This document shows, piece by piece, positions 5,977-7,463 of a DNA stretch of 7,463 nucleotides. The translations under genes were made by a program, and so were the position numbers. Under the pieces are notes generated by a model, which had not been told where the DNA came from, did not search any database, and worked only from the letters and a program-made list of their open reading frames with translations. Within the stretch, counting starts at the first letter, position 1; each line of letters starts with the position of its first letter. Source of the DNA: Chloroflexota bacterium (GTDB lineage Bacteria > Chloroflexota > Dehalococcoidia > SM23-28-2 > RBG-16-64-32); contig VBEI01000015.1 of NCBI GenBank assembly GCA_005882715.1, positions 1 through 7,463 on the forward strand, read 5' to 3'.

Positions 5977-6402
5977 ATGATGGACCGCTTCACGACCATA
6001 TTCTTCGGCAAGTGGTTTGTTCTGTTGTTCTTTGGCGCGCAGAGCTATTGGCAGGTCGATGGACTTTTGAAGGACGCTTCGACCGGCCGCGTAATCGAAA
6101 CGCTTTCCTGGATAGCGTTGAGCGTTCTCCTGTTCTTCATCGCGTGGAAGATAGGATGGAGTAATCTCAGGGCCCTGGGCACGAAGGCGCAAAGGCGGAG
6201 GAGACGCCTGGCTGTGATAACAGCGATACCCCTTTCCATTGCGGGTGTCCGACTGTTGATTACGCACGATCCCTTTCTGTGGGCCATTGGGACCCTGTTC
6301 ATGCTAGTTCCGATTGTAGGGCTGATCTATTTGATGTCCCGGTGGTATACGAGGGATACCGGCGCTCCTCAGCCCGTCGCGCCACCAGCAGGTACCGACT
6401 AG
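5977..6402 (+). CDS. Four-helix integral membrane protein, hypothetical
   Basis: A 141-aa membrane protein with hydrophobic segments at about 10-22 (WFVLLFFGAQ), 43-60 (LSWIALSVLLFFIAWKIGW), 78-95 (LAVITAIPLSIAGVRLLI) and 99-121 (LWAIGTLFMLVPIVGLIYLM). A KAQRRRRR loop separates helices 2 and 3 and would face the cytoplasm by the positive-inside rule. A proline-rich tail follows. I do not recognise the family. An in-frame TAG at 5959 limits the start to ATG 5977 or the adjacent ATG 5980, and no Shine-Dalgarno sequence is visible. The bases just before the start (5964-5977) repeat, in the opposite orientation, 14 bp of the response-regulator 3' end. Its A/T content is higher than that of its neighbours. 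An antisense frame across it is a shadow. Confidence 0.7.
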   Translation: MMDRFTTIFFGKWFVLLFFGAQSYWQVDGLLKDASTGRVIETLSWIALSVLLFFIAWKIGWSNLRALGTKAQRRRRRLAVITAIPLSIAGVRLLITHDPFLWAIGTLFMLVPIVGLIYLMSRWYTRDTGAPQPVAPPAGTD

Positions 6403-6428
6403 ACCCCAACGACGAATTGATTGATCGC

Positions 6429-6518
6429 ATGGAGCGCTGCCACTTCTGCCCGACGCACGCTCCCGCCAAGTGGGCGGTCACCGCTCAGGTTGCTTCGCCC
6501 GCTACTCTCGGTTCGTGA
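6429..6518 (+). pseudogene. Short CxxC zinc-motif ORF, probably truncated
   Basis: ATG 6429 opens a 29-codon frame beginning MERCHFCPTH followed by APAKWAVTAQ. A CxxC plus nearby His and a KWAVT strand resembles the start of small zinc-ribbon proteins in which a second Cys/His pair follows further on. Here the frame ends in the palindrome of remnant copy 2: its TGA is the palindrome's loop, before any second metal pair. It could be a 5' fragment cut off by the repeat, or a chance frame. An in-frame TTG at 6417 is an alternative start; no ribosome site is clear. Confidence 0.35.
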
Positions 6519-6534
6519 CGAACCGAGAGTAGCG
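6500..6534. terminator. Perfect 16-bp-stem hairpin
   Basis: The left arm 6500-6515 (CGCTACTCTCGGTTCG) and right arm 6519-6534 are exact reverse complements around a 3-nt TGA loop. It lies 98 bp after the 141-aa gene and within remnant copy 2. It would form a very stable RNA hairpin on either strand and could end transcription or protect a 3' end, although no T-run follows. The sequence could equally be a DNA-level structure such as a cruciform or recombination site. Confidence 0.6.
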
Positions 6535-6596
6535 CACGCCCGGCTCCGTGATGATTTAGCGCAGCGCCTGCCGGGTCCGGCTCAGCCGCTTGCGCC
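6502..6596 (-). pseudogene. Response-regulator winged-helix C-terminus, remnant copy 2
   Basis: The minus strand carries the DNA for IITEPGVRYSRFVTNRE and a stop (6555-6502). Upstream, sequence resembling CGCAAG..CT.GAGCCGGACCC corresponds to the family's RKLEPDP. Compared with copy 1 there is a one-base insertion before the ATCATC codons, a TAA in the resulting frame, and a 3-bp AGA insertion near the YRF codons. The gene end is therefore clearly broken. The 3' part has turned into the perfect palindrome at 6500-6534. Confidence 0.62.
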
Positions 6597-6609
6597 CGCC
6601 GGGGCAATG

Positions 6610-6615
6610 TAGAAT
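6610..6615 (+). promoter_or_regulatory. Possible -10 of the 82-aa gene
   Basis: TAGAAT directly preceded by TG lies about 40 bp before the start of the 82-aa gene. No matching -35 is visible at the usual distance, so the call is weak. Confidence 0.25.
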
Positions 6616-6644
6616 ACCGATGTAGGAAGCCGCAGCCATGTCCC

Positions 6645-6651
6645 AAGGAGG
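6645..6651 (+). promoter_or_regulatory. Strong Shine-Dalgarno for the 82-aa gene
   Basis: AAGGAGG is followed after 5 nt by the ATG at 6657. Another ATG at 6638 is in a different frame and would read through this site, so 6657 is the supported start. Confidence 0.85.
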
Positions 6652-6656
6652 CAGCC

Positions 6657-6905
6657 ATGCCACAATTCATTCTGGAGTGTACCGAGCACACGGACGCACA
6701 GTGTGACGAGATGAACCAGGAGATGGAGCGGGAAGGCGTACCGGCCGTGTTGAAGGGCCGCGAGTTCCTGTGCTCATGTCCGCACGGACATCACGCCGGA
6801 TGGGCCGTGGTCGAGGGGCCGGACGCGGCGAGCATCCTGGCGACGCTACCGCCTATCTTCCGCGCTCATGCGAGGGCACACCAGATAGAGTCGATGCAGT
6901 TCTAG
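6657..6905 (+). CDS. Small Cys/His-containing protein, ferredoxin-like fold likely
   Basis: An 82-aa soluble protein. The layout (an initial strand PQFILECTEH, a helix, a central glycine-rich turn, the strand GWAVVEGPD, a helix ASILATLPPIF and a last strand) resembles small alpha/beta proteins of the dimeric alpha-beta barrel type, in which a GDHTGWAIVEA-like motif occurs; I recall this type from DUF3303/DUF4242-like annotations but cannot confirm membership. Notable are C8, H11, C16, C39, C41, H43, H45 and H46, with CSCPHGHH as a compact possible metal site. The start is fixed by a strong ribosome site. Remnant copy 3 begins 45 bp after its stop on the other strand. Function is unknown; metal binding is inference. 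Confidence 0.8.
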   Translation: MPQFILECTEHTDAQCDEMNQEMEREGVPAVLKGREFLCSCPHGHHAGWAVVEGPDAASILATLPPIFRAHARAHQIESMQF

Positions 6906-6949
6906 GCTGCTCGACCAGTCCTGCAACCGCCCAGCAACCTAAAGTTTCC

Positions 6950-6986
6950 GAACCGGTAGCCCACGCCCGGCTCCGTGATGACGGAG
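6950..6986 (-). pseudogene. Response-regulator winged-helix C-terminus, remnant copy 3
   Basis: The minus strand reads VITEPGVGYRF (6982-6950), then departs from the family (GNFRL). Upstream codons (APHS) replace the usual PRYI region. It is the shortest copy. Its 5' side has become the small perfect palindrome CTCCGT-GATG-ACGGAG (6971-6986). It lies between the convergent 82-aa and TPR genes. Confidence 0.55.
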
Positions 6987-7007
6987 TGAGGCGCTCGCGC
7001 GTCCGGC

Positions 7008-7025
7008 CCCGGCCTCCTGGCCGGG
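7008..7025. terminator. GC hairpin in the convergent gap
   Basis: CCCGGCC (7008-7014) and GGCCGGG (7019-7025) form a perfect 7-bp all-GC stem around TCCT, about 100 bp after the 82-aa gene. TGTTCC follows on the + strand, a poor T-run. It may help end transcription of the 82-aa gene. Confidence 0.4.
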
Positions 7026-7048
7026 CTGTTCCTCGCGCTGCGAGCCCG

Positions 7049-7074
7049 GTTGGGAACGCTTCCCCGTTCCCAAC
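7049..7074. terminator. Hairpin after the TPR gene
   Basis: GTTGGGAACG (7049-7058) and CGTTCCCAAC (7065-7074) form a perfect 10-bp stem with a 6-nt loop. It starts 3 nt beyond the stop of the minus-strand TPR gene, the position expected of a terminator or 3'-protecting hairpin. No T-run is visible on either side. Confidence 0.5.
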
Positions 7075-7077
7075 GAG

Positions 7078-7463
7078 CTACGAATCGAGCGACCGTGCGG
7101 CCTGATCCGCGTACAGGACCGAGAAGCCCGGGTTAATCTCGAGCGCTCGCGAGAGGTATTCGCGCGCGGCGCCGCGATTGCCCAACTTGTCGTTAATCAT
7201 TCCCGCGTGAAAGAGCATAAGCGCGTCGCGCGTGCCCAAACGCAGGGCTTCCTGCGAGTAGGCCATCGCCTCTTCGTATTGCCGCGATTTGTAGAGCGCC
7301 CACGAAAGGACGTCGGCGGCCCGGATATTGCCCGGTTGCCTCAGGTAGACGTCGCGGGCTTGCGTGACCGCATCGTCTAGCTTGAGGTCGTGGTCGGCGA
7401 AGAAGAGCGCCATCTGCAAATCGGTGTTAATGCCGTTGGCTTTGTAAAGCGAATCGATCGCGC
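7078..7463 (-). CDS. TPR-repeat protein, C-terminal part
   Basis: The frame is open to the window edge, so the N-terminus is missing. A TTG at 7417-7419 is internal, since AIDSLYKANGINTD precedes it in frame. The visible 127 residues are helical and contain two tetratricopeptide units: about 48-76 (VLSWALYKSRQYEEAMAYSQEALRLG, with the usual W/L-A-Y-A pattern) and 80-112 (ALMLFHAGMINDKLG...YLSRALEINPG, ending in the typical INP). An earlier helix pair (LQMALFFADHD, DDAVTQARDVY) is probably another, diverged unit. Such repeats form a protein-binding scaffold. In the family I recall (secreted or lipoprotein TPR proteins of soil bacteria with a DALMLFHAG-like motif) the role is not established. 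Confidence 0.85.
   Translation of the reverse strand, partial: AIDSLYKANGINTDLQMALFFADHDLKLDDAVTQARDVYLRQPGNIRAADVLSWALYKSRQYEEAMAYSQEALRLGTRDALMLFHAGMINDKLGNRGAAREYLSRALEINPGFSVLYADQAARSLDS

Noticed and set aside
5755..6267. Minus-strand frame of 170 codons
   Set aside because: It is a shadow of the 141-aa membrane protein; its translation is charged and proline-rich with no recognisable motif.
5600..6990. Integron attC array
   Set aside because: The small-gene-plus-palindrome pattern recalls integron cassettes. However, the repeated sequence reads as a response-regulator C-terminus on the minus strand, there is no R'/R'' core-site layout that I can identify, and no integrase is present.
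1..7463. tRNA, rRNA, CRISPR array or transposase
   Set aside because: No cloverleaf ending in CCA, no rRNA-like stretch, no regular repeat-spacer series and no transposase motif were seen on either strand.

Overview
The window is GC-rich and gene-dense and reads as bacterial accessory or chromosomal DNA. The best guess is a soil-type member of the Chloroflexota/Dormibacterota/Actinomycetota side of the tree. This rests on a surface protein with an LPPTG sorting-like tail, a KimA/YdaO-like permease, a TPR protein type I associate with these groups, and several starts without Shine-Dalgarno sequences. No rRNA or other taxonomic marker is present, so this is inference only.

Layout. (i) 2-859 (+): an extended SDR nucleotide-sugar epimerase/dehydratase missing its N-terminal Rossmann glycine motif at the window edge. 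(ii) 887-2209 (-): a secreted, cysteine-containing surface protein with a proline/alanine stalk and a C-terminal LPPTG, membrane helix and basic tail. Its promoter region holds TTAACG direct repeats. (iii) 4933-2335 (-): a two-gene operon with overlapping frames, a 99-aa orphan gene followed by a 770-aa APC permease related to the KimA/YdaO potassium importers. It is preceded by a 5' fragment of a response-regulator gene (5109-4897) and by five TCAAC boxes at helical spacing (5133-5190) that look like an operator. (iv) 5263-6905 (+): a series of small genes: a 99-aa membrane protein, possible micro-ORFs, a 141-aa four-helix membrane protein, a short zinc-motif fragment and an 82-aa Cys/His-rich small protein. 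(v) 7463-7078 (-): the C-terminal end of a TPR protein.

The most unusual feature is in the small-gene region. The three best-supported small genes there (99, 141 and 82 aa) are each followed, on the opposite strand, by a decayed fragment of the same coding sequence: the last 15-30 codons of an OmpR/PhoB-type response regulator (ITEPGVGYRF-type ending) at about 5605-5682, 6502-6596 and 6950-6986. No winged-helix gene is intact here, and the only receiver sequence is the truncated fragment at 5109. Copy 2 has become a perfect 16-bp-stem palindrome, and copies 1 and 3 share further flanking sequence. This gives a cassette-like pattern of small gene plus response-regulator 3' end. It could be a dispersed repeat, a recombination hot spot, or the remains of several regulator genes.

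Functionally, the permease operon fits ion or amino-acid (K+) homeostasis formerly or still controlled by a two-component-type regulator. The epimerase and surface protein fit cell-envelope functions. The small + strand genes cannot be assigned a function.
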